64,000 bases of DNA from assembly GCF_001423885.1 (NCBI RefSeq), contig NZ_LMPP01000001.1, positions 1,093,543-1,157,542 of the forward strand, in the 5' to 3' direction. The stretch is from Rathayibacter sp. Leaf185. GTDB lineage: Bacteria > Actinomycetota > Actinomycetes > Actinomycetales > Microbacteriaceae. The first letter of the stretch is position 1. Each line of letters begins with the position of its first letter. The notes beneath the pieces are model-generated. The model made no database searches and was not told the DNA's origin. It saw only the letters and a list, made by a program, of their open reading frames with translations. The position numbers and the translations under genes were made by a program. Positions 33,799 through 41,360 of the stretch are shown here, one piece after another.

Positions 33799-34773
33799 TC
33801 AGGCCTGCAGGATCACCGCGCCGTAGTGGGTGCCCGCCCCCGTGCCCACCAGCAGCACCGACTCGCCCGGCTCGATGCGCGCCCGGTGCAGCGCCAGCGG
33901 GATCGCCGCACCGATCGTGTTGCCCACCTCGGGCAGGGTCACGACCATCTTCCCCCGACCCCAGAGGCGCGCCATGCCCTCGAGCCCGGCCTTGCTCGTC
34001 TGGTGCGGGACGACGCGGTCGATGCCGGGCGTGCCGGTCGAGAGTCCGGGCCGGACGCTGTCGAGGAACGCCGGGAAGTGCCGGAGAGCGTCGACGAGCA
34101 GCGCGCCTCCGTGCATGTCGAACCGGAAGTCCGAGAGTCGTCCCGCCGCCTCCTCGATGCGGATGCGCGAGCCGAAGCCCCGGATCTCGGCGTGCTTCAC
34201 GCCGCTGGGCCGCGTCAGGAAGCGGGAGGCCACGATCCCCTGGCCCGGCTCGGAGGCGCGCCCGACCACGACGGCGGCCGCCGCGTCGCCGAACAGCAGC
34301 GCGCTCTCGGGCTGGCCGAGGTCGATGCCGCGGCTGCCTCCCTCCGTCGACACGATGAGCACCCGCTCGGCGCGGTGAGTCGCGATCAGGAACCCCGCCT
34401 CCTGCAGCGCGAACAGGAACGAGAGGCAGGTGGCGTTGAGGCTGTAGGCCGAGACGTCCTCGAGCCCGAGCCCGGCGGCGAGGAGGGCTCCCCCGTCGGG
34501 GATCGCCTGCAGCTGCGTGCCGGAGGCGTTCAGCACGACGTCCACGTCGCGCGCGTCGACCCCGGCCGCGTCGAGGGCGCGCCGGGCGGCGGTGAGCCCG
34601 AGCTCGAGCGGGTCCTCGTCGTCGGCGATCCAGTGCCGGGTCAGGACTCCGCTGCGGCGCGCGGCCTCATCGGGATCGATGCCGCAGAGGGCGGCGACCT
34701 CGGCGGTCGTGACGACGCGCTCGGGCAGTGCCTCAGCGGTGCCGAGGATGCGGATCGGGAGTACATCGGACAC
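33799..34773 (-). CDS. 3-oxoacyl-ACP synthase III-like (KASIII/OleA-like) enzyme
   Basis: 324 residues with a thiolase fold and complete KASIII-type triad: Cys116 in SLNATCLSFLFAL, His257 in VVPHQTSKAGLEG, Asn285 in LPEVGNTIGAAIPLAL; the C-terminus LLVGTGAGTHYGAVILQA is also canonical. It should accept an acyl group on Cys116 and condense or transfer it. Compared with housekeeping FabH, there is no fatty acid synthase gene nearby. Instead it is divergent from a glycosyltransferase-epimerase-hydrolase operon, which suggests a dedicated lipid product. OleA (head-to-head condensation) and acyltransferase homologues are alternatives; sequence reading alone cannot decide. Confidence 0.85.
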   Translation of the reverse strand: MSDVLPIRILGTAEALPERVVTTAEVAALCGIDPDEAARRSGVLTRHWIADDEDPLELGLTAARRALDAAGVDARDVDVVLNASGTQLQAIPDGGALLAAGLGLEDVSAYSLNATCLSFLFALQEAGFLIATHRAERVLIVSTEGGSRGIDLGQPESALLFGDAAAAVVVGRASEPGQGIVASRFLTRPSGVKHAEIRGFGSRIRIEEAAGRLSDFRFDMHGGALLVDALRHFPAFLDSVRPGLSTGTPGIDRVVPHQTSKAGLEGMARLWGRGKMVVTLPEVGNTIGAAIPLALHRARIEPGESVLLVGTGAGTHYGAVILQA

Positions 34774-34794
34774 GATCGCGCCCCCTCCTGCCCG

Positions 34795-34811
34795 GGATCG
34801 ACCGTCGATCC
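34795..34811. promoter_or_regulatory. Palindrome in the ketoacyl-synthase leader
   Basis: GGATCGAC-C-GTCGATCC, a perfect 8-bp inverted repeat around one base, 22 nt before the KASIII-like start and downstream of a TATACA box (minus strand, 34822-34827). Position suggests an operator for a regulator encoded elsewhere, or a leader hairpin. Confidence 0.45.
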
Positions 34812-34871
34812 GGGCGCTCCCTGTATACCGTCGATGAGCGACGTCTGTCGGCCGGGACGCCGGGGCGCGGA

Positions 34872-34901
34872 TTGACGGTTCCGCGGCTCCGCCGACACTA
34901 T
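34872..34901 (+). promoter_or_regulatory. Promoter of the glycosyltransferase operon
   Basis: TTGACG (34872-34877), 18-nt spacer, CACTAT (34896-34901): the best -35/-10 match in this region, about 72 nt before the glycosyltransferase start and divergent from the KASIII-like promoter. Confidence 0.5.
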
Positions 34902-34972
34902 GGACGTGCCTTCCCGCGCTCGAGCGGCAGCTCGGTGCGCGTCACCGGGTCGATCGGCGGAGGGGGTAACGG

Positions 34973-35734
34973 ATGCGTGACCAGGACTTCTGGGTCGTCG
35001 TCCCCCTCTTCGACGAGGAGAAGCTGCTCGACGGAGCACTCGAGGCGCTCGCCGCCCAGAGCGATCCGGAGTTCGCGCTCCTCCTCGTCGACAACGGCAG
35101 CACCGACCGCTCGCGCCAGATCATCGACGCCTTCGTCGCCCGGCATCCTGACGTCGACGTGACGACGATCGACGAACCGCAGAAGGGCACGGGCGCCGCG
35201 TCCGACACCGGGTTCCGCTACGCCATCGCGCACGGAGCCACGGTCGTGGCCCGGACCGACGCCGACTGCCTGCCGAGCCGCGACTGGGTCGCGCTGCTCA
35301 AGGCCGACTTCGCGAGCGGCGCCCGGCTGGTCGGCGGCCGTCTGCGCCCGCGCACCGACGAGCCGATCTACCGCTGGTACGACGGCGTCATCGGCACCGC
35401 GATGATCCGGCTGATGGAGCGGGCTCCCGCCGTCTTCTACCGGCGACCGGGGCAGCGCTATCCGCTGTTCATGGTGGCGGGATCGAACATGGCGATCGAC
35501 TCCAGGCTCTATCTCGAGGTCGGCGGCTTCCCGCGCTCGAGCATCGACGACACCGACGAGGATCTGGAGCTGCACCTGAAGGTGTGCCGGGTGATCCCGG
35601 GCGAGCAGGCGCGGCTGAACCGGCGCGCCGTCGTCAGCATGTCGATCCGCAAGGGCAAGGCGCTCGGCTACCTGGGGATCCTGCTCTGGTACTGGGACCG
35701 CAAGAAGACCACGGCGGTCGTCGATGTCCGCTGA
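34973..35734 (+). CDS. Glycosyltransferase family 2
   Basis: 253 residues with a GT-A fold: VVVPLFDEEKLLDGALEALA, LLLVDNGSTDRSRQIIDAF, metal-binding DAD in VARTDADCLPSRDW, and an acidic acceptor motif DDTDEDLELHLKV. A hydrophobic segment near the C-terminus (ALGYLGILLWYW) suggests membrane association, as in polyprenyl- or lipid-linked glycosyl transfer. GGAGGGGG precedes ATG. Its last 11 nt overlap the start of the epimerase gene, so the two are coupled. Substrate unknown; a lipid acceptor made by the divergent KASIII-like enzyme is a hypothesis. Confidence 0.88.
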   Translation: MRDQDFWVVVPLFDEEKLLDGALEALAAQSDPEFALLLVDNGSTDRSRQIIDAFVARHPDVDVTTIDEPQKGTGAASDTGFRYAIAHGATVVARTDADCLPSRDWVALLKADFASGARLVGGRLRPRTDEPIYRWYDGVIGTAMIRLMERAPAVFYRRPGQRYPLFMVAGSNMAIDSRLYLEVGGFPRSSIDDTDEDLELHLKVCRVIPGEQARLNRRAVVSMSIRKGKALGYLGILLWYWDRKKTTAVVDVR

Positions 35735-36725
35735 GCGGCAGCGCGTGCTGGTCACCGGGGCGACGGGGTTCCTCGGCGGCTACGCGGTACGGGAGTTCCT
35801 CGCGGCGGGCGACGAGGTGATCGCGAGCGGCCGCAACTCCGCTGCCCTCGCGCGGTTGCGTGCTCAGGGGGCCGAGACGGTCGAGGCCGACCTGACGCAG
35901 CTCGCGGCGATGCCGGTGCAGGCCGACGTGCTGGTCCACGCCGCCGCCCTGTCGAGCCCGTGGGGTCGGTGGAGCGAGTTCCACGAGGCGAACGTGGCAG
36001 GCACGGAGGCGATGATCGACCTCGCCCAGCGCTCGCGGATCCGGCGCGTCGTCTTCGTGTCGTCGCCCAGCATCTACTCGGCGCGGCGGCACCAGATCGG
36101 CGTGCGCGAGGAGGACTTCGACCCCGACAGCCGGATGAGCCTCTACATCCGCAGCAAGATCGAGGCCGAGCGGCTGCTGCAGGCGGCCCTCGCGGCCGGG
36201 CGGATCGAGGAGCTGGTGATCCTGCGCCCGCGCGGGCTGATCGGAGTGGGCGACCCGAGCCTCATCCCGCGCTTCATCGCGGCGTCGCGGCGCCGAGGGA
36301 TCCCGCTGTTCGACGGCGGGCGCACCATCGTCGACGTGACCTGCGTCGAGAACGCGGCACACGCGCTGGTGCTCGCCGCGTCGGCCCCGGTCGCCCCCGG
36401 GAGCGTCTACAACATCACGAACGGCGAGCCGCAGCCCTTCGGCGACCTCCTCGACCGCTTCTTCGACGCGATGGGTGAGACGCCGCGCTACCTCACCGTC
36501 GACCTACGGCTCCTCAGCGCCCTGGCCGTGCTGCTCGAGAGGGTCTACGCGCTGCTCCCCCGGGGCACGGAGCCTCCGTTCACGCGGTACACCGTCGCGA
36601 CGCTCGCCTATGCGCAGACTCTCGACATCTCGCGGGCGCGCGCCGAGCTCGGCTACGAGCCGACGGTGCCGCTGGCCGAGGGGATCCGCCGCGTCGGCGA
36701 GCACTACCGGAGCAGCCGTGGCTGA
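35724..36725 (+). CDS. NAD-dependent epimerase/reductase (extended SDR, OleD/3beta-HSD-like)
   Basis: 333 residues, extended SDR fold: LVTGATGFLGG (residues 9-19), VHAAALSSPWG, catalytic Ser in FVSSPSIYS, Tyr141-x3-Lys145 in LYIRSKIEAERLL, and a VYNITNGEPQPFGDLL substrate region. It resembles 3beta-hydroxysteroid-dehydrogenase/OleD-type reductases more than sugar epimerases, judging by the 'SPSIY' motif and the C-terminal region. It may reduce a beta-keto group or modify a sugar. Sandwiched between the glycosyltransferase (11-nt overlap) and the metallo-hydrolase (8-nt overlap). Confidence 0.87.
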   Translation: MSAERQRVLVTGATGFLGGYAVREFLAAGDEVIASGRNSAALARLRAQGAETVEADLTQLAAMPVQADVLVHAAALSSPWGRWSEFHEANVAGTEAMIDLAQRSRIRRVVFVSSPSIYSARRHQIGVREEDFDPDSRMSLYIRSKIEAERLLQAALAAGRIEELVILRPRGLIGVGDPSLIPRFIAASRRRGIPLFDGGRTIVDVTCVENAAHALVLAASAPVAPGSVYNITNGEPQPFGDLLDRFFDAMGETPRYLTVDLRLLSALAVLLERVYALLPRGTEPPFTRYTVATLAYAQTLDISRARAELGYEPTVPLAEGIRRVGEHYRSSRG

Positions 36726-37506
36726 GCCGGCGCTGCGGGTGTTCGCGTGCGGCGACACGACCTTCCCGCTGTCGCAGGTGTTCCGCGGAGAGGGGCTGCC
36801 GCGCCGCACCTTCCCCTCGAACGTGTTCCTCTACACGCATCCGAGCGGGCGCCGCGTGCTCTTCGACACCGGCTACCCGCCGACCCTGCGCGGGACGGGA
36901 CCGGTCGGCGCGCTCTACCGGCGGATCCTGCCGGCGCGGATCACTCCGGCCGAGACCATCGACGCGCAACTGCGGCGCGAGGGCCTCGTGCCCGGCGACA
37001 TCGATGTCGTCGTGCTGTCGCACCTGCATCCCGACCACGTCGGCGGTCTGCGGCACTTCCCCGACGCGACCCTCGTGCTCTCGGCGGGGCAGCGGGCGAA
37101 GATGCGCAGGAGCCGCGTCACCGACGGGATCTTCGGCGCCCTGATCCCCGCGTGGGTCGCGTCGGCGCCGACGCTCGTGGTCGACGAGCAGCCGGCCGTG
37201 ACGGTGTCGGGCGTGAGCGGCTTCGACCTCTTCGGCGACGGCACCTTCGTGGTGACCCCGCTCCCGGGTCACGCGCTCGGCCACCTCGGCGCCCTCGTCG
37301 AGGGTCGTGTGCTCCTCGCGGGTGACGCCGCGTGGGGCCGCGATGTGCTCGCGTGGTCCGACCGCCTCCGCCCGCTGCCCCGCCTCATCAGCGACGATCC
37401 GGAGGCGCACCACGCCACGGCGTCGGAGCTCGAACGCCTCGAGGCGGCCGGCCTCACCCTCTGCTTCAGCCACGACGCCTACCCGGAGCGGGTGCTGCTG
37501 CCCTGA
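36718..37506 (+). CDS. MBL-fold metallo-hydrolase (lactonase-like)
   Basis: 262 residues. All zinc ligands of the metallo-beta-lactamase fold are present: HLHPDH (His102, His104, Asp106, His107), PLPGHALGHL (His185), AGDAAWG (Asp203) and FSHDAYPE (His252). The overall plan (FPSNVFLYTHPSGRRVLFDT) is that of the AiiA-like lactonase/acyl-hydrolase group. GTG start, 8-nt overlap with the epimerase gene. In this operon it may cleave a lactone or thioester made by the neighbours; quorum-quenching activity is a known trait of relatives but is not demonstrated here. Confidence 0.87.
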   Translation: MAEPALRVFACGDTTFPLSQVFRGEGLPRRTFPSNVFLYTHPSGRRVLFDTGYPPTLRGTGPVGALYRRILPARITPAETIDAQLRREGLVPGDIDVVVLSHLHPDHVGGLRHFPDATLVLSAGQRAKMRRSRVTDGIFGALIPAWVASAPTLVVDEQPAVTVSGVSGFDLFGDGTFVVTPLPGHALGHLGALVEGRVLLAGDAAWGRDVLAWSDRLRPLPRLISDDPEAHHATASELERLEAAGLTLCFSHDAYPERVLLP

Positions 37507-37517
37507 GGCGGCGCGGG

Positions 37518-37593
37518 TCTGCACAACGAAGGCTGAACGCCCCGATCAGCGGATTCTGCGGCAGCCCGGCCTTCTCAGCCTTGCTTCTGCAGA
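37518..37593. repeat. Imperfect palindrome between convergent genes
   Basis: TCTGCA...AAGGCTGA (37518-37536) pairs with TCAGCCTT...TGCAGA (37575-37593) with a few mismatches. GCGGCG/CGCCGC extends the arms outward. The centre contains GATCAGCGG and a CTGCGGCAG palindrome. It lies between the hydrolase stop and the DUF3349 stop. Confidence 0.55.
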
Positions 37594-37604
37594 CGCCGCG
37601 ATCG

Positions 37605-38240
37605 TCAGACCGGGAAGTCCTCCGGCCAGCCGTGGGCGGCGAGGTAGCCGCGCACCCGCTCGATGTCCTCGTCGGAGGGGAGCTCCGACGTCACGCGCGC
37701 GATCGCAGCGCCCACATCGACCCGGCTCGCGTCCGCGGCGAGCTGCGAGCCCACCTCCGTCACCTCCGCGTCGGTCAGGCGCCGGCGCAGCAGAGCGAGC
37801 AGCGGCACGAAGTCCTGCTCGGGCAGACCCGTCGGGTACCCCGCGCGCAGCCACCGCACCACGCGGGTCACGAGGCCCTCGCGCTCCTCAGGGGCGGGAT
37901 CGGCGAACGCCGTCGGGTCGCCGAGCGGCCAGCCCGCACTCGCCAGGCGCACCGAGACGCGCACGAGGTCCTCCGGCAGCGCCGGTCCGAGCAGCATCTG
38001 CTCCACGCGCTCGCGCAGCCGGGCGGAGTCGAGCTCCTGCCCCGCCGCATCCGCCCGCGCCGCGTCGGACAGCAGCTGCCCGACGACCTGCTCGAGCTCG
38101 TCCGAGGTGAGGCTGCGGCGGAGGATCCCCAGCAGCGGCACGTAGTCCTGCTCCGGCACGCCACCCGGGTATCCGGCGCGGAGCCAGCCGACCACGCGCG
38201 CCACAGGTCCGTCGGCCGTGCCGGGCTCGAGGGCGGCCAT
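37605..38240 (-). CDS. Tandem DUF3349 protein
   Basis: 211 residues made of two copies of the DUF3349 domain (about 12-103 and 117-208). Each starts VVGWLRAGYPGGVPEQDYVP or VVRWLRAGYPTGLPEQDFVP, continues LLGILRRSLTSDELEQV / LLALLRRRLTDAEVTEV, and ends with a helix-rich half (SAGWPLG / AHGWPED). Single-domain DUF3349 proteins occur in mycobacteria; their function is unknown, and a small protein-interaction fold is likely. It follows a small membrane protein and the PiT transporter with 2-nt spacing, so it may belong to a phosphate-transport operon. Confidence 0.82.
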   Translation of the reverse strand: MAALEPGTADGPVARVVGWLRAGYPGGVPEQDYVPLLGILRRSLTSDELEQVVGQLLSDAARADAAGQELDSARLRERVEQMLLGPALPEDLVRVSVRLASAGWPLGDPTAFADPAPEEREGLVTRVVRWLRAGYPTGLPEQDFVPLLALLRRRLTDAEVTEVGSQLAADASRVDVGAAIARVTSELPSDEDIERVRGYLAAHGWPEDFPV

Positions 38241-38242
38241 GC

Positions 38243-38533
38243 TCAGCCCTTGGGCGTGAAGGTCGGGAAGACGTGCTCGAAGCTGACCGTCTGCCCGAGC
38301 CCGGTCGCGATGATGATGCTGAGGCCGATGGCGACCGCCGCGATCACGAGCACGAAGCAGGCGACTCCGATCGTGCGCATCAGCGGCGCGGGGAGCCGGC
38401 GCTCGACGGGAGCGGGGTCGCCTGCCGCCGCGAACGAGCGGACGCCGATGGCGAAGAGTGCGGGCAGGCCCGCCCCGAGGAGCACGGCGACGAGCGCCAC
38501 CTGACCGGCTGCGGCGAGGAAGAGGGAGAACAC
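38243..38533 (-). CDS. Small membrane protein in the pit operon
   Basis: 96 residues, with a first hydrophobic segment FSLFLAAAGQVALVAVLLGA and a second MRTIGVACFVLVIAAVAIGL, and a short polar tail ending FPTFTPKG. No family recognised. The GTG start was chosen because AGGATCG precedes it; a longer form starting inside the transporter gene is possible. It overlaps the 3' end of the PiT gene by 14 nt antecedent spacing and precedes the DUF3349 gene by 2 nt, so the three genes are probably co-transcribed. Confidence 0.65.
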   Translation of the reverse strand: MFSLFLAAAGQVALVAVLLGAGLPALFAIGVRSFAAAGDPAPVERRLPAPLMRTIGVACFVLVIAAVAIGLSIIIATGLGQTVSFEHVFPTFTPKG

Positions 38534-38547
38534 GGCGTCGATCCTGT

Positions 38548-39768
38548 CTACGAGGTGCGGGAGTCGGCGGTCGGGCGGGCGGGCGCCTTCGCGTCCTCCC
38601 ACTCGTCATTGACGTTGTGCGCGCCGATGCTGTCGCGGCGCGAGCGGAGGTAGATGTACCCGGCGACCGCGACGAGGATCGCGGCCATGAGCAGGCCGCC
38701 CCCCGCGCCTCCGACGAGGTGGCCGATCCACCACATGACGGCACCGACGAGTGCGGCGGCCGGGAGGGTGATCACCCAGGCGATCACCATGCGCAGGGCG
38801 ACGCGCCAGCGCACCTGGGCGCCGGGGCGGCCGACGCCGGAGCCGAGGATCGAGCCCGTCGCGACGTGCGTGGTCGAGAGGGCGAAGCCGAGGTGGCTGG
38901 AGGCGAGGATGACCGCGGCGGAGGAGCTCTCGGCCGCCATGCCCTGCGGGGTGTTGATCTCGACGAGGCCCTTGCCGACGGTGCGGATGATCCGCCAGCC
39001 GCCGATGTAGGTGCCGAGCGAGATGGCGAGCGCGCAGGCGAGCTTGACCCAGAACGGCACCGACCCGGTGTCGTCCCAGCCGCCGGCGGCGATGAGCGCG
39101 AGCGTGATGACGCCCATCGTCTTCTGCGCGTCGTTGGTGCCGTGGGCGAGCGAGACGAGGGAGGCGCTGCCGATCTGGCCGATGCGGAAGCCGTGGTGGA
39201 GCTTCTTCTCGGCGACGTTGCCGATCACGCGGAAGACGAGCCAGGTGCCGATCGCAGCGACCGCTCCGGCGAGCACCGGGGACATCAGCGCGGGGAGGAT
39301 CACCTTGCCCACGACGCCGTCGAGCTTGGATCCGTCGCCGGCCCAGTTCACGCCGTTGACACCGAGCCCGGCCAGCGCCGAGCCGATCAGTCCGCCGAAG
39401 AGCGCGTGCGACGAGCTCGAGGGCAGGCCGAGCAGCCAGGTGAGCAGGTTCCAGATGATGCCGCCGATGAGTCCGGCCAGCACGATCAGCAGCAGAGCGG
39501 ATCCGCCGCCCTCGAGCAGCGCCGGGTCGGGAGCGCCGGACGAGTCCTGGATCTTCACGACAGCGTTGGTGACGGTGAGCGCGACCTCGATGCTGAGGAA
39601 TGCGCCGACGAGGTTCAGCGACGCCGACAGCGCGACGGCGACCTTGGGCTTCAGGGCACCCGTCGCGATCGACGTCGCCATGGCGTTGGCCGTGTCATGG
39701 AAGCCGTTGGTGAAGTCGAACGCGAGTGCGGTGACGACGACGAGGACGAGAAGGATGAAGGGATCCAC
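38548..39768 (-). CDS. pit: PiT family inorganic phosphate transporter
   Basis: 406 residues, about ten membrane helices, with both inverted PiT signatures: FTNGFHDTANAMATS near the N-terminus and LAHGTNDAQKTMG in the second half. It takes up metal-phosphate (low-affinity, proton-coupled; family knowledge). GTG start with AGGAG at good spacing on the minus strand. A PHO-box-like direct repeat lies 50-70 nt upstream. It heads an apparent operon with a small membrane protein and a tandem DUF3349 protein. Confidence 0.92.
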   Translation of the reverse strand: MDPFILLVLVVVTALAFDFTNGFHDTANAMATSIATGALKPKVAVALSASLNLVGAFLSIEVALTVTNAVVKIQDSSGAPDPALLEGGGSALLLIVLAGLIGGIIWNLLTWLLGLPSSSSHALFGGLIGSALAGLGVNGVNWAGDGSKLDGVVGKVILPALMSPVLAGAVAAIGTWLVFRVIGNVAEKKLHHGFRIGQIGSASLVSLAHGTNDAQKTMGVITLALIAAGGWDDTGSVPFWVKLACALAISLGTYIGGWRIIRTVGKGLVEINTPQGMAAESSSAAVILASSHLGFALSTTHVATGSILGSGVGRPGAQVRWRVALRMVIAWVITLPAAALVGAVMWWIGHLVGGAGGGLLMAAILVAVAGYIYLRSRRDSIGAHNVNDEWEDAKAPARPTADSRTS

Positions 39769-39818
39769 GCAGGAGATCCTCCGCCCTGGGGACGGCTCGG
39801 GGAACGATCGTCGGATGC

Positions 39819-39840
39819 ATTCACCGGCTGTTCATCTTGC
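39819..39840 (+). promoter_or_regulatory. PHO-box-like direct repeat upstream of pit
   Basis: ATTCACCGGCT followed by GTTCATCTTGC: two 11-nt direct repeats with TTCAC/TTCAT cores, the pattern bound by PhoP in actinomycetes. The repeats read on the plus strand, opposite to the transporter, so orientation is unusual. Phosphate control is inferred. Confidence 0.4.
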
Positions 39841-39915
39841 TCGGCGACTCGCTCGGTTACCCTGTGTGTTTTCTCAGACCCCGTCGTCCCGTCGGTCGGT
39901 CGCTCGACGCCGGTG

Positions 39916-40278
39916 TCAGCGCTCGGTGTGCGGCAGCGGAGGCGTGAGGTCGGGCACGTGGCCCGGGTCCGCGTCGACGACGGGCTCGTCGGCGACGGGC
40001 GCATCCGCGACGGGCGCGCTCGGGAGCGGCGGCGTCAGGTCGGGGGTCACGTGGCGCCCGACGCTCGCCGTCGCCTCGGCGACCCCGAGCCGGCGTGCGG
40101 CCTTCGCCTGCTTGGCCTTCAGCTTCTCGGTCTGCTCGGCGAGCTTCCTGGCCTTCTTGCGCAGCTTCTTGCTCGAGTCGCGAACGGCCTCGTGTGCCGC
40201 GCGGACCGACTTCTCGGCCTTGGCCAGAGCCTTCTTCGCGCGCTTCTGCGCCGCCTTGCCGTCGTTCTTCGATGCCAT
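39916..40278 (-). CDS. Lysine/alanine-rich coiled-coil protein
   Basis: 120 residues. The first 75 are a highly basic, Ala/Lys heptad-like helix (KAAQKRAKKALAKAEKSVRA, KKLRKKARKLAEQTEKLKAK), resembling histone-H1-like or cell-envelope coiled-coil proteins. The C-terminus is acidic/proline-rich and contains PDLTPPLP twice, framing an Ala-Asp-Pro-Val repeat. CGGAGG precedes ATG. Function unknown; nucleic-acid binding is possible because of the charge. Divergent from the pterin dehydratase-like gene. Confidence 0.7.
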   Translation of the reverse strand: MASKNDGKAAQKRAKKALAKAEKSVRAAHEAVRDSSKKLRKKARKLAEQTEKLKAKQAKAARRLGVAEATASVGRHVTPDLTPPLPSAPVADAPVADEPVVDADPGHVPDLTPPLPHTER

Positions 40279-40383
40279 GGGGATCCTCCGCTCGTCGGCC
40301 CGACTGGCCGGCCTCCACCGTACCGACGACCACCGACAGCGGCCTGGGTGGTGGCGGCGCCCGGTTCGGCGTACAACTGCGGC

Positions 40384-41046
40384 ATGACCGATTCGATCTC
40401 TCCCCGCGCCTTCCGGGCGATCGCCGGCACCGAGGACTGGCGGGTGGTCGGCGACGGCGCCCGCGCCTGGTTCGCGACCGGTTCGTTCGACGTCGGCGCG
40501 GCTCTCGTGGCGGCCATCGCCTCCGTCGCGGAGAAGGCGGGGCACCACCCCGACGTCGACCTGCGCTACGGAGGTGTCGGCGTGCGCCTGATCAGCCACG
40601 ACGTCGGCGACATCAGCGAGAGGGACGTCGCGCTCGCGCTGCGCATCTCGGCCGCGGCCCGCGCTCTGGGGATCGCCGCCGATCCCTCCCGCGTCCAGAG
40701 CCTGCAGATCGCTATCGACGCCGTCGACGTCGCCGCCGTCCGCCGCTTCTGGCAGGCCGCGCTCGGCTACTCCCCCGTCGAGGACGCCGACCTGGCCGAC
40801 CGGCAGGGCCTCGGCCCGAACATCTGGATCCAGCGGATCGACGAATCGCGGACGGACCGCAACACGATCCACCTCGACCTCTACCTCCCTCGCGACCAGG
40901 TCGAGGCCCGCATCGACGCCGCGCTGGCCGCCGGCGGACGCGTCGTCAACGACGAGAACGCACCGGAGTGGTGGACCCTCGCCGACCCGGAGGGCAACGA
41001 GGTCGACCTCGCGCCCTGGCGCGACGACAGCGAGTGGAAGGCCTGA
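40384..41046 (+). CDS. Pterin-4a-carbinolamine dehydratase / VOC fusion protein
   Basis: 220 residues, two domains. Residues about 15-105 are PCD/DCoH-like: TGSFDVGAALVAAIASVAEK, GHHPDVDLRYGGVGVRLISH and DISERDVALALRISAAA. The GHHPDVD motif with paired histidines is the dehydratase active site. Residues about 110-218 form a glyoxalase/VOC half-domain: SLQIAIDAVDVAAVRRFWQA, HLDLYLPRDQVEARI and TLADPEGNEVDLAPW. PCD recycles 4a-hydroxy-tetrahydropterin, but no aromatic amino acid hydroxylase is nearby. This fusion recurs in actinobacteria (recollection). Substrate of the VOC part unknown. Confidence 0.85.
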   Translation: MTDSISPRAFRAIAGTEDWRVVGDGARAWFATGSFDVGAALVAAIASVAEKAGHHPDVDLRYGGVGVRLISHDVGDISERDVALALRISAAARALGIAADPSRVQSLQIAIDAVDVAAVRRFWQAALGYSPVEDADLADRQGLGPNIWIQRIDESRTDRNTIHLDLYLPRDQVEARIDAALAAGGRVVNDENAPEWWTLADPEGNEVDLAPWRDDSEWKA

Positions 41047-41150
41047 GCGCGGCGCCGCCCGACCGCGCCCGCGGTCCGTGCCTGCTGTCCCGATCTGGGA
41101 ATCACGGGCGAGTCGCACCGCGCGAGGGCGATCCTCGGCACGCTGGAGGC

Positions 41151-41315
41151 ATGGCCCTGACACCTCCGACGAACGGATTCCTCGGCACGTCCGCCCAGCG
41201 CCGGCCGATGCGCGGCCCCAGGCGCGACCGCTGGATGTGGTGGCGCCTCGGCTCCGGAGTCGCGGCCACCGTCGCCGGACTCGTCGCGCTGCTGATCTTC
41301 ACGGCCGGCCGCTGA
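41151..41315 (+). CDS. Small single-helix membrane protein (54 aa)
   Basis: Too short for most gene finders. A basic cytoplasmic N-terminus (QRRPMRGPRRDRWMWWRLGS) is followed by one transmembrane helix (GVAATVAGLVALLIFTAG) and ends at Arg. GGAGG directly precedes the ATG, somewhat close. Codon use is like neighbouring genes. No family recognised. Confidence 0.5.
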   Translation: MALTPPTNGFLGTSAQRRPMRGPRRDRWMWWRLGSGVAATVAGLVALLIFTAGR

Positions 41316-41360
41316 TCCTCCACTGCTGACAAGACGGTCTCGGCTGCCTACCCTTCGGAC

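Noticed and set aside
33799-37506. Assignment of the KASIII-like cluster to the oleABCD olefin or nocardiolactone pathway
   Set aside because: There is no AMP-ligase (OleC) and no alpha/beta hydrolase (OleB) in the cluster, and a glycosyltransferase is present instead.
41102-41332. Minus-strand frame of 76 codons opposite the small membrane protein at 41151
   Set aside because: No ribosome site, antisense-like composition, and it covers a plausible plus-strand gene with a transmembrane helix.
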